DNA of 64,000 nt, taken from CAIUGU01 sp965279735 (GTDB lineage: Bacteria; Pseudomonadota; Gammaproteobacteria; Steroidobacterales; Steroidobacteraceae). A program made the position numbers and the translations under genes. Shown here one piece after another: positions 1 to 6,044 of this stretch. The number at the start of each line of letters is the position of its first letter. Within the stretch, counting starts at the first letter, position 1. The notes below the pieces were generated by a model, which saw nothing but the letters and a program-made list of their open reading frames with translations, was not told the DNA's origin and ran no database searches. The DNA lies in assembly GCA_965279735.1 (NCBI GenBank), contig OZ257260.1, positions 3,720,001 to 3,784,000 on the forward strand, given 5' to 3'.

Positions 1-451
1 GTCGTGTCTGCATCTCGATCGGCATTTCCGTGACTTCATCCAGAAACAGCGTTCCGCCGCTGGCGCGCTCGAATACGCCGGCATGAGCCTGGATCGCGCC
101 AGTGAAGCTGCCTTTTTCATGGCCGAACAGTTCAGCCTCGATGAGGTTGGCGGGAATGGCGCCGCAATTGATGGCGAGGAACGGTCCCTGCGCCCGGTCG
201 CTGCGTGCATGAATGAGTTCGGCCACCAGCTCCTTGCCGCAGCCGCTTTCGCCGACGATAAGCACGCTGGCTTCCGTCGGACCCACACGCTCGATCAGGC
301 GGAAGACGTCCCGCATGGCCTGTGAGCGTCCCACCAGCGGGCCCATGCCATCGACGCCCATTTTTCCATTCAACCTCACCCCCCTCGAAACCACATCGTG
401 TGAAATGTTGGGACTGCGGGTAGGCACGGGCATCAGGTTGGACATACTCAT
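1..451 (-). CDS. Sigma-54 dependent transcriptional activator (AAA+ domain), partial
   Basis: About 150 N-terminal residues of a bacterial enhancer-binding protein; the rest lies beyond the window start. A short 35-40 residue leader leads straight into the AAA+ domain (LVGRSQAMRDVF), so there is no receiver, GAF or PAS sensor in front. Walker A reads GESGCGKE and the sigma-54 contact loop reads GSFTGA (usually GAFTGA, a mild variation), followed by the Walker B-like run GGTLFLDE. Such proteins hydrolyse ATP to open sigma-54 polymerase complexes. The start at 451 has GGAGGG about 8 bases upstream; an internal ATG at 445 is also possible. The gene is divergent from the lipoprotein genes at 841 and 1280, whose upstream region holds a sigma-54 promoter, so it is their likely activator. 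Lack of a sensor domain resembles PspF-type activators; how it is controlled cannot be seen. Confidence 0.88.
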   Translation of the reverse strand, partial: MSMSNLMPVPTRSPNISHDVVSRGVRLNGKMGVDGMGPLVGRSQAMRDVFRLIERVGPTEASVLIVGESGCGKELVAELIHARSDRAQGPFLAINCGAIPANLIEAELFGHEKGSFTGAIQAHAGVFERASGGTLFLDEVTEMPIEMQTR

Positions 452-591
452 AGGGTCTTCCCTCCAGGTCTTGAAATCGGACAGTTCTTGAAGTCAAAAA
501 AATTCAGGCGCTGGCTTTGTCTTTGGTGTGCGAGGCGAATTCAGCTTCGATGTAAAGGATTCATTCCAAAGGCGCTTTTCATGGGTGACTT

Positions 592-605
592 TGTAACTTG
601 TTACA
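592..605. promoter_or_regulatory. Inverted repeat, candidate upstream activator site
   Basis: TGTAAC-TT-GTTACA is a perfect 6-bp inverted repeat with a 2-base spacer, about 160 bp upstream of the -24 element at 765. Enhancer-binding proteins usually bind dyads 100-200 bp upstream of their promoters, so this is the best candidate site for the activator encoded at 1-451. A weaker dyad (TCGCA-TG-TGCGA) lies at 705-716. Function is inferred from position only. Confidence 0.4.
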
Positions 606-764
606 CAGGAACGCGTTAGAGGCGCAGACCTATGCTCGCTTGGGATTCAATGACATCTTCTGTAGGTGTCTGTCCGACAAATTTTTACAACACCCTGACC
701 ACACTCGCATGTGCGAATGGCAGGCTCGAAGGAATTTTCCTTTCGGGATATCTTTTTCGCGGGC

Positions 765-780
765 TGGCATATCGCTTGCA
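765..780 (+). promoter_or_regulatory. Sigma-54 (-24/-12) promoter
   Basis: TGGCAT-ATCGC-TTGCA matches the TGGCAY-N5-TTGCW consensus, with exactly 10 bases between the invariant GG and GC. It lies 60 bp before the start codon at 841, giving a leader of roughly 50 bases. The gene for a sigma-54 activator lies divergently upstream. In the 452-840 interval nothing else was recognised apart from the dyads at 592-605 and 705-716. Confidence 0.75.
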
Positions 781-840
781 ATTCCCCACCCCAGGCGCCT
801 TCCCGTGAAGGCCATTCAATACAGGTGAGGAGATTCACAG

Positions 841-1230
841 ATGAAATCAGGAAAATTTGCCGGCACGTTGTCAATCGGCGCGCTCTTCATGCTCGCCGCG
901 CTGAGTGGCTGCAACAAGGCGGAATCGCCCAGTGAAGTCCGCGAGGACGTAGCCGAGGCACGCCAGGACGCCGCAGAAAATGTGGCTGAAGCCCGGCAGG
1001 ATGCCGCTGGTGCAGTCAGCAGCGACGCTACCGCATTGAGCGAGACAAGCGCAGATGCCGCCCACGAAGTAGCCATCACGAAAGCCGAAGGCGCCCACAA
1101 GGTAGCTGTCGAGCAGTGTGAAGCCCTGAGTGGCCAGGCGCAGGCCGACTGCAAGGAAAAGGCAGACGCAATGCTCGAGATGGCGAAGGCCAATGCCGAT
1201 ACCGCCCTGACTGCAGCGCAGCCCAAATAA
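841..1230 (+). CDS. Small Ala/Glu-rich helical lipoprotein
   Basis: A 129-residue protein with a lipoprotein signal peptide: positively charged start, hydrophobic core (IGALFMLAALSGC) and a lipobox LSGC with the cysteine near residue 24. The mature part is almost entirely Ala, Glu, Asp and Lys and contains an imperfect repeat around EVREDVAEARQDAAENVAEA, predicting long amphipathic helices, possibly a coiled coil. No enzymatic domain is seen. The start has GAGGAG 8 bases upstream. It sits first behind the sigma-54 promoter at 765-780 and 49 bp before the BON-domain gene, so the two are probably cotranscribed envelope-stress proteins. The function itself is unknown. Confidence 0.8.
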   Translation: MKSGKFAGTLSIGALFMLAALSGCNKAESPSEVREDVAEARQDAAENVAEARQDAAGAVSSDATALSETSADAAHEVAITKAEGAHKVAVEQCEALSGQAQADCKEKADAMLEMAKANADTALTAAQPK

Positions 1231-1279
1231 TTACCCCATCAATCAATTTGCACGAATTTTCTACAGGACGGAGAACGAC

Positions 1280-1831
1280 ATGAACTTCAGAAATTTTTCA
1301 GCGGCAGCAATTGTCATTGCCGCGATAGCAACGAGCGCGTGTGCAGCGAGCGGCGCCGACCGTTCGACGGGCCAGGTCGTCGATGACAGCGCGTTGACGG
1401 CGAAAGTCAAAACCGCATTGATTGACGAACCGGCGACGAAGGCGCGACAGATCGATGTCACGACGAATCGTGGTGTCGTTGAACTCGCGGGTGCCGTGGA
1501 TTCCCAGGCCGCGAAGACCAAGGCAGGCACGGTCGCGCAGGGCGTGGCGGGAGTTCGGGAAGTTCGGAACAACCTCACTGTAGGCGTTGCGAACCGCACA
1601 GCAGGGGAAGTCATCGACGATACCGTGATCACAGCCCGGGTGAAGTCGGCTCTCGCGGCCAATGCAGTCACCAAGGCTTACCAGATCAATGTCGAAACCC
1701 GGGAAGGCGTAGTGCAGTTGCACGGCTTTGTCGATTCGCAGAACGAAGCCAACCAGGCGGTACAGGAAGCCCGTGCGGTTCCCGGCGTCTCGTCGGTCAA
1801 GAGCGAGCTCGAGGTCAAGCCGAAGGGCTGA
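1280..1831 (+). CDS. BON-domain lipoprotein (OsmY-like)
   Basis: A 183-residue exported protein with a signal peptide ending in a probable lipobox (TSAC near residue 20). Two BON domains follow, about residues 35-105 and 108-180; each has the pattern D-x2-(I/L)-T-A-(K/R)-V-K-(T/S)-A-L followed by a (G/E)-V-V-x-L-x-G strand and a closing V-x-x-V segment. BON domains bind phospholipid or other envelope components, and OsmY-type proteins protect the periplasm under osmotic stress. The gene follows the helical lipoprotein by 49 bp with ACGGAGAACGAC as ribosome-binding region, and a Rho-independent terminator comes after it, so 841-1944 looks like one transcription unit under sigma-54. Confidence 0.85.
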   Translation: MNFRNFSAAAIVIAAIATSACAASGADRSTGQVVDDSALTAKVKTALIDEPATKARQIDVTTNRGVVELAGAVDSQAAKTKAGTVAQGVAGVREVRNNLTVGVANRTAGEVIDDTVITARVKSALAANAVTKAYQINVETREGVVQLHGFVDSQNEANQAVQEARAVPGVSSVKSELEVKPKG

Positions 1832-1910
1832 TCCCTTGATGGCTTGCTCAGGCAGGCCATAAGGTAAGCATCAGCGGCCCACACGGAACCGGGCCGCCAA
1901 AGCAGACAGA

Positions 1911-1944
1911 CGCACCATCGTTCACGCGGTGGTGCGTTTTTTTT
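1911..1944 (+). terminator. Rho-independent terminator
   Basis: CGCACCATCG / CGGTGGTGCG stem (one G-T pair) with loop TTCACG, directly followed by a run of eight T. It closes the lipoprotein/BON transcription unit. Confidence 0.85.
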
Positions 1945-1996
1945 GATTCCGCGTCAACATGCCACCCTCACTCGGGTTGGAGACAGCGCGGAAATC

Positions 1997-2464
1997 ATGG
2001 GCATGAAGGCAAGGGTGAAGCTGGTTCAGGATGTGATGTTCGTGGCCGAGGCGGGCTCGGGCCATGCCGTGGTCGTGGACGGAGCACCGGACATTGGTGG
2101 GCGCAACCTCGGTTTCCGACCGATGGAAATGCTGTTGATGGGTCTTGGAAGCTGCGCTTCCATCGATGTCCTCTTGATCCTCCGCCGGGGCCGCGAACAG
2201 GTGACCGATTGCGTGGTCGAGCTCGAGGGCGAGCGGGCGACGACCGATCCCAAGGTCTTCACCGGCATTCACATGCGTTTCACCGTGACCGGCAGGAATC
2301 TCGACCGCAACAAGGCGGAGCGTGCCATCAAGCTTTCAGCAGAGAAGTACTGTTCTGCCACCGCGATGCTTGGTGCGACTGCCACCATCACGCATTCCCT
2401 TGATTTGCTTGAAGATGGTTCGCCAAAGGCCGTTGTGAGCCCGGGTAGTCCCGAGTCCGCTTGA
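1997..2464 (+). CDS. OsmC family protein
   Basis: A 155-residue OsmC/Ohr-superfamily protein. Both family cysteines are visible: one in GLGSCASIDVLLIL (residues about 53-57) and one in AEKYCSATAML (about 116), which form the peroxidatic pair of hydroperoxide reductases. The pattern resembles the YhfA branch more than Ohr. An in-frame TTG further upstream would start inside the preceding terminator, so the ATG at 1997 is used; GGAG lies about 14 bases upstream, and a second ATG at 2003 is equally plausible. The gene stands alone between a terminator and tRNA-Phe. The likely role is reduction of organic hydroperoxides or a related thiol-based detoxification. Confidence 0.85.
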   Translation: MGMKARVKLVQDVMFVAEAGSGHAVVVDGAPDIGGRNLGFRPMEMLLMGLGSCASIDVLLILRRGREQVTDCVVELEGERATTDPKVFTGIHMRFTVTGRNLDRNKAERAIKLSAEKYCSATAMLGATATITHSLDLLEDGSPKAVVSPGSPESA

Positions 2465-2575
2465 GCCTCCCGCAAGGGCAGGACTTTCCTTGACAGAGTG
2501 GGAGCGCGCCCAAGACAATGCGCGTCCTTCGAGAGCCCTGCGACGCCCTGTCCAGGCCTCTGAATTCTCAATGTT

Positions 2576-2651
2576 GGCCGGGTAGCTCAGTTGGTAGAGC
2601 AGCGGATTGAAAATCCGCGTGTCGTTGGTTCGATTCCGACCCCGGCCACCA
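2576..2651 (+). tRNA. tRNA-Phe (GAA)
   Basis: A 76-base cloverleaf. The acceptor stem GGCCGGG pairs with CCCGGCC, the D-arm contains AGCTCAGTTGGTAGAGC, and the anticodon stem is GCGGA/TCCGC with loop TTGAAAA, so the anticodon is GAA. The T-loop is TTCGATT. Discriminator A and CCA are encoded (2648-2651). Confidence 0.97.
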
Positions 2652-2691
2652 CCCCCACTATCTCGCTTCGCTCTCTAATGGGGGTGGTGGC
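2645..2691. repeat. Perfect 13-bp inverted repeat overlapping the tRNA 3' end
   Basis: Bases 2645-2657 (GCCACCACCCCCA) are perfectly complementary to 2679-2691, with a 21-base loop. The left arm includes the last seven bases of tRNA-Phe, CCA included. There is no T-run, so this is not a classic terminator; it may block or guide 3'-end processing, or be a chance duplication. Confidence 0.6.
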
Positions 2692-2994
2692 GAGGGTCTC
2701 GAATCGAACCGTCGGTTCGCGCGTGGTCACGCGGCCAGCCGACTCGCAAGCGAGCCGGCGCTCACCCGGCGCAAAGACGCATTTAGTGTCTTTGCCAAGG
2801 CACCCGGGTTCGCCCAACCCCGGCCACGACCCTTACCCATGAAGTAAACCGCTCTCGCGAGCATGGCGGCTGGGGTCTCGAATAAAACTCCGTTCGCCGA
2901 GAGCCATCGGACGAGCCAGCCTCAGCCGCCATTTTCTCCTTAATAATTTTCGATTTGCTCAAACATACCTGAATAGGGTATTTTCATACCCAAT
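2692..2994. other. Intergenic region with hairpins and a tRNA-like 3' fragment
   Basis: No coding region is supported. It holds a hairpin GCAAAGAC/GTCTTTGC near 2770-2794, a stretch at about 2806-2827 (GGGTTCG ... CCCCGGCCAC) resembling the T-arm and acceptor end of the tRNA-Phe just upstream, and a 10-bp stem ATGGCGGCTG (2863-2872) / CAGCCGCCAT (2923-2932) followed by TTTTCTCC, which could act as a terminator. GTCTCGAA occurs twice (about 2695 and 2875). Confidence 0.5.
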
Positions 2995-2999
2995 ATGGG
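2976..2999. promoter_or_regulatory. Palindromic operator over the MNT-gene start
   Basis: GGGTAT-TTTC-ATACCC (2976-2991) is a perfect 6-bp dyad and overlaps a second dyad CCC-AATAT-GGG (2989-2999) that contains the ATG at 2995. The downstream protein has its own winged-helix domain, so autorepression is plausible. No Shine-Dalgarno sequence is visible, which would fit a leaderless or near-leaderless transcript. Confidence 0.5.
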
Positions 3000-3642
3000 C
3001 ATATCAACAAAGAGCAGGCGCAAAGGCTCTGCAAAGCAGAGGGAGGCCAACGAGAACGTCAGCCTCGCCGATGCCTTGTTCACAGGTACGCAACAACGGG
3101 TGCTTGGCTTGCTGTTCGGTCAGCCCAGCCGCAGCTATTACGCGACCGAAATCATCGGTCTGGCGGGCGCAGGGTCCGGAGCCGTACAGCGAGAGCTGGC
3201 GCGCCTGGCGCAGAGCGGGCTGGTTACTGTGCGTGCCATCGGTAATCAGAAGCACTACCAGGCGAATCCGTACTCCCCTTTGTTTGCCGAACTTTCCGGC
3301 ATTGTTCAAAAGACGGTGGGTTTGGCAGAACCGTTGCGTGACGCGTTGCATCGGCTTGAACCCCAGATCCTTGCCGCGTTTGTGTACGGCTCGGTCGCCA
3401 AGCGACAAGACGTTGCGGCCAGCGACATCGATCTGATGGTGATCAGCGATAGCTTGAGTTATGGCGACGTTTTCGCGACGGTAGAGACGGCCAGCACGCG
3501 CTTGGGACGCTCGGTGAATCCGACGATTTTGACCCGCAAGGAGTTGGCCAAGCGCGTGAAAGCAGACAACGCATTTGTATCGCGGGTGATGTCGCAACCA
3601 AAGATCTGGTTGATCGGCAACGACGATGACCTCCGCGTTTGA
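2995..3642 (+). CDS. Winged-helix / nucleotidyltransferase (MNT-type antitoxin-like)
   Basis: A 215-residue two-domain protein. Residues about 25-100 form a winged-helix DNA-binding domain (TQQRVLGLLFGQPSRSYY, then EIIGLAGAGSGAVQRELARL and a wing containing GNQKHYQ). Residues about 120-200 form a minimal nucleotidyltransferase with the GS motif at 132-133 (YGSVAKR) and the metal-binding D-x-D at 144-146 (SDIDLMV). In MNT/HEPN modules such an enzyme neutralises a HEPN RNase, in known cases by AMPylating it. The next gene overlaps by 17 bases and is a HEPN-like protein with a frameshift. A palindrome covers the start. GC content looks lower upstream than in neighbouring genes, and tRNA-Phe lies close by, a common landing site for mobile DNA, though no integrase is present. 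Confidence 0.85.
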   Translation: MGISTKSRRKGSAKQREANENVSLADALFTGTQQRVLGLLFGQPSRSYYATEIIGLAGAGSGAVQRELARLAQSGLVTVRAIGNQKHYQANPYSPLFAELSGIVQKTVGLAEPLRDALHRLEPQILAAFVYGSVAKRQDVAASDIDLMVISDSLSYGDVFATVETASTRLGRSVNPTILTRKELAKRVKADNAFVSRVMSQPKIWLIGNDDDLRV

Positions 3643-4053
3643 AAATCTTTGCGGGCCTGGCAAGCCGCTGAAGGCGGAGCCGCCCGATGCGAACGAGTTT
3701 GCGGGGCTGGTTCGTTCAGGGAACGCGCGCCTGAAGGATGCGGGCACGAAGGCCTTGGCTCTGGAGAGCCGCTTTGACCTGGCCTACAACGCTGCGCACG
3801 CTTTGTGTTTGGCTGCGCTGCGTTGGCAGGGCTATCGATCGGCGAACCGCTACCTCGTATTCCAGTTGCTGACCTCAACGCTTGGATTGGGGCCCGAAGT
3901 GTGCGTGTCCTTTCAAAGTGTCATGACATCCGCAACGTCGGCGAGTACGGAGGTGCTCTGGACGTTGACGAGCGCATTGTCACGGACCTGATCACCGCCT
4001 GTAAGACAGTGGCCGCCAAAGTGGATGCGTTGCCTCCGATGGGGAGGAGATGA
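3626..4053 (+). pseudogene. HEPN-like partner protein, broken by a -1 frameshift
   Basis: Read in two frames. The first frame (from ATG 3626) gives LKAEPPDANEFAGLVRSG, then ESRFDLAYNAAHALCLAALR and YRSANRYLVFQ up to GPEV at 3901. The second frame resumes at 3904 with RVLSKCHDIRNVGEYGG and runs to TGA at 4053, giving a family-like length of about 141 residues. The junction reads GTG-TG-CGT, consistent with loss of one base from a TGG codon (V-W-R-V). Uncorrected, the first frame ends at 3991 with an unrelated 30-residue tail and lacks the RNVGEY segment. The classical R-x4-H-x-Y motif of HepT is not evident, so this is a divergent HEPN-like family. It may be a real inactivation, a phase-variable state or a sequencing error. 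Confidence 0.7.
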
Positions 4054-4073
4054 ATTCGATCCTTTCGCCGCCG

Positions 4074-5006
4074 TCAGTTCCCCCGGATCATCGCAACGAC
4101 TGCTTCGGAGAGAGGGGAGCCTTTCTTCCCCAGCTCCAGCACGGTTTCGCGATGGGTCTTGTCGGGCAGCGGAACGGTGAGCACCTTTGCGTGCTTTTCT
4201 TCGAGCCGGGTCTTGAAGAGTTCCGACGGCGCACGGAACTCGGCCTCGGTCTTGTCGATGTTGCCGACCCCGTAGGCGAGGATCCACGTCGGCGCAGGAT
4301 CTTTGAGATGGAAGAGCGGGCTGGCGGCACGCTTGAGCTCAAGTGTCGGCGCGAAATCGTGCGTGACGGGGCCGGTGGGGACGGTGAAATCATAGAGTCC
4401 GCTGACAGGCGCCACGCCCCGGAGGACATCGCGCGAAATCCCTGCGCGCTCCAGCCAGGAGCGGTCTGCGCCAATGTCCGCGGCGAGTACTGCGCCGGAT
4501 GAATGACCCGCTACGAAGATGGCGTTCGGGTCGCCGCCGTACTGCGCAATGTTCCGGTGGATCCAGATGACGAGCGCCTCGGCGTCCTCCCTCTGTGCCG
4601 GATAGCTCCACGCACGCGAGCCGGGAAGATCGCCACCCATGCCATCGCCGGCCTTCGCGAGGCGAAAGCTTGCGACCACAGTCACTATGTCGCGCCCGGC
4701 GAAGGGCTCCGCGATATAGCCATACGCTGCACGATCGCCTTGCGCGTTCGCACCGCCGTGCAGGAACAGCAACACTGGGGTCTTGGCTGCTTTCTGCGGT
4801 GGCAGATAGAGATCGAGTTTCTGCTTGGGATCAGTGCCGTACGCGATGTCGAGATGATTGGGGAGCGCCTTGCGCGCTTGCTGCGTGAGCTCGACGCCGC
4901 TCATCGGCTTCGGTGCAGCGCCTTGGGCCGCCCCTTGCGAGAAGGCCAGCGGTGCGCCTGCTGCCGCGGTGAGAAGCAGAGATCGGATGAATACGCGCAT
5001 GAACAA
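4074..5006 (-). CDS. Exported alpha/beta hydrolase (esterase)
   Basis: A 310-residue protein with a signal peptide (residues about 1-24, core SLLLTAAAGAPLAF). The alpha/beta-hydrolase fold shows the HGG oxyanion motif in LLFLHGGANAQGD (about 85) and the nucleophile elbow GHSSG (about 168); the acid and catalytic His (probably in DKTHRE near 283) lie in the C-terminal third. It resembles periplasmic carboxylesterases acting on small acyl esters; the substrate cannot be told. It is transcribed toward the HEPN-like gene, 20 bp away, and has no obvious operon partner. Confidence 0.85.
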   Translation of the reverse strand: MFMRVFIRSLLLTAAAGAPLAFSQGAAQGAAPKPMSGVELTQQARKALPNHLDIAYGTDPKQKLDLYLPPQKAAKTPVLLFLHGGANAQGDRAAYGYIAEPFAGRDIVTVVASFRLAKAGDGMGGDLPGSRAWSYPAQREDAEALVIWIHRNIAQYGGDPNAIFVAGHSSGAVLAADIGADRSWLERAGISRDVLRGVAPVSGLYDFTVPTGPVTHDFAPTLELKRAASPLFHLKDPAPTWILAYGVGNIDKTEAEFRAPSELFKTRLEEKHAKVLTVPLPDKTHRETVLELGKKGSPLSEAVVAMIRGN

Positions 5007-5264
5007 CAGGCTCCAGCTCCGGGGATGACCTTTGTTCTACATCCGGGCCCGCGCGAATTCTATCCGGGCGCCGCGTCCACTATCCCTGTGGCGCAAACCC
5101 ACATCCTCAGCCAGGTAATGTGGTCGGCAATTCTCATGGGAACTGGCAGATAACGGATTTTCGATACGCGGTTCCCATTGGAGTTTCCGCCATGCAACAG
5201 ATTTCGGGGGCGTCCGCATTCGGAAAAATATTCCGCGCCGCTGTCATGGCGGTTTGATGACATG

Positions 5265-5293
5265 ACCCGGCAACGATTTGCTCGTTGCCGGGT
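5265..5293 (-). terminator. Strong hairpin after the PNPOx-like gene
   Basis: ACCCGGCAACGA / TCGTTGCCGGGT is a perfect 12-bp stem with a 5-base loop, starting 8 bases past the stop codon of the minus-strand gene at 5301. There is no T-run, so it may act as an RNA 3'-end stabiliser or a non-canonical terminator. Confidence 0.6.
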
Positions 5294-5300
5294 CCGGAAG

Positions 5301-5804
5301 CTAGCGACCGTTCGCCTTCAAGCTCACATCGGCCACCTTGTCCTGGTAATCGGCTTTGGGGTCGCGTCCCAGCAGCATCTTGATCCCGGCGACCAGGTTG
5401 TTTTCGTTCAACCAGATCTGCGCGTGTTCCGCATCAAGGCGGATCAGCTGCAGATTGGGATCATCCTTGCCGCCCTCAAACCAGGCTGCAATGAACTTGT
5501 TCCACAGCCGGTCAATCGTCGCCCGATCGTTGTCGAGGACCAGCGCGCCGTGCACCGATGCAAACAGATCGTGGCCCTTCGACGCGAAGTGGACGATCGC
5601 GGGATGCCTCTGGCCCATCGCCTGCACGAGAGCGGTGTCCTTGCCGGTGAAGAACCAGATCGGACTGCGCGGCACGTCCTCATCAAACTGCGCGGTCATC
5701 GGCCGACTGTGGCCCTCATCGACACCGGACAGTCCCAGCATCACGGTCATGTCTGATTTCAGGGCTTTCCAGAGTTTCTCTTCCAGCTCGCGCGGGGTAG
5801 TCAT
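5301..5804 (-). CDS. Pyridoxamine 5'-phosphate oxidase-like general stress protein
   Basis: A 167-residue split-barrel flavin-binding protein of the GSP26/YdaG-like family. It begins TPRELEEKLWKALKSDMT, then has the barrel strands GHSRPMTAQF, SPIWFFTGKD and HPAIVHFASKGHDLFASVHG, and ends with the AQIWLNEN / KMLLG segment typical of this group. Such proteins bind FMN or FAD and are linked to general stress, without a defined reaction. The ATG at 5804 is preferred over a 38-residue longer version because GGAG sits 7 bases before it and the extra N-terminus matches nothing. It is divergent from the catalase gene, which fits a shared stress-response region. Confidence 0.85.
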   Translation of the reverse strand: MTTPRELEEKLWKALKSDMTVMLGLSGVDEGHSRPMTAQFDEDVPRSPIWFFTGKDTALVQAMGQRHPAIVHFASKGHDLFASVHGALVLDNDRATIDRLWNKFIAAWFEGGKDDPNLQLIRLDAEHAQIWLNENNLVAGIKMLLGRDPKADYQDKVADVSLKANGR

Positions 5805-6044
5805 GGCCAACTCCAAGTCATAAGAAGGGAGCCCAGCGTGCTGGAAGGAATTACGTAGCGCTGTAGGCGGAACTCCCGAACGTGCCATCGCCACCGACCC
5901 ATTGAAGGGAAGGCCCACGTGCAGCGTAGGGATGTCCTACAGCACCTTGCGCAAGCGTCCGACTGCCCCCTTTTCCACAGACGTTAGCCTTCCTGATCAG
6001 ACGCAGTTGTGCGCTCGCGCAAGGTAACAAGGGTGGAGAAGACG

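Noticed and set aside
2587..2842. Short frames through tRNA-Phe, including one ending in GVGIEPTTRGF
   Set aside because: A well-known artefact of translating tRNA genes.
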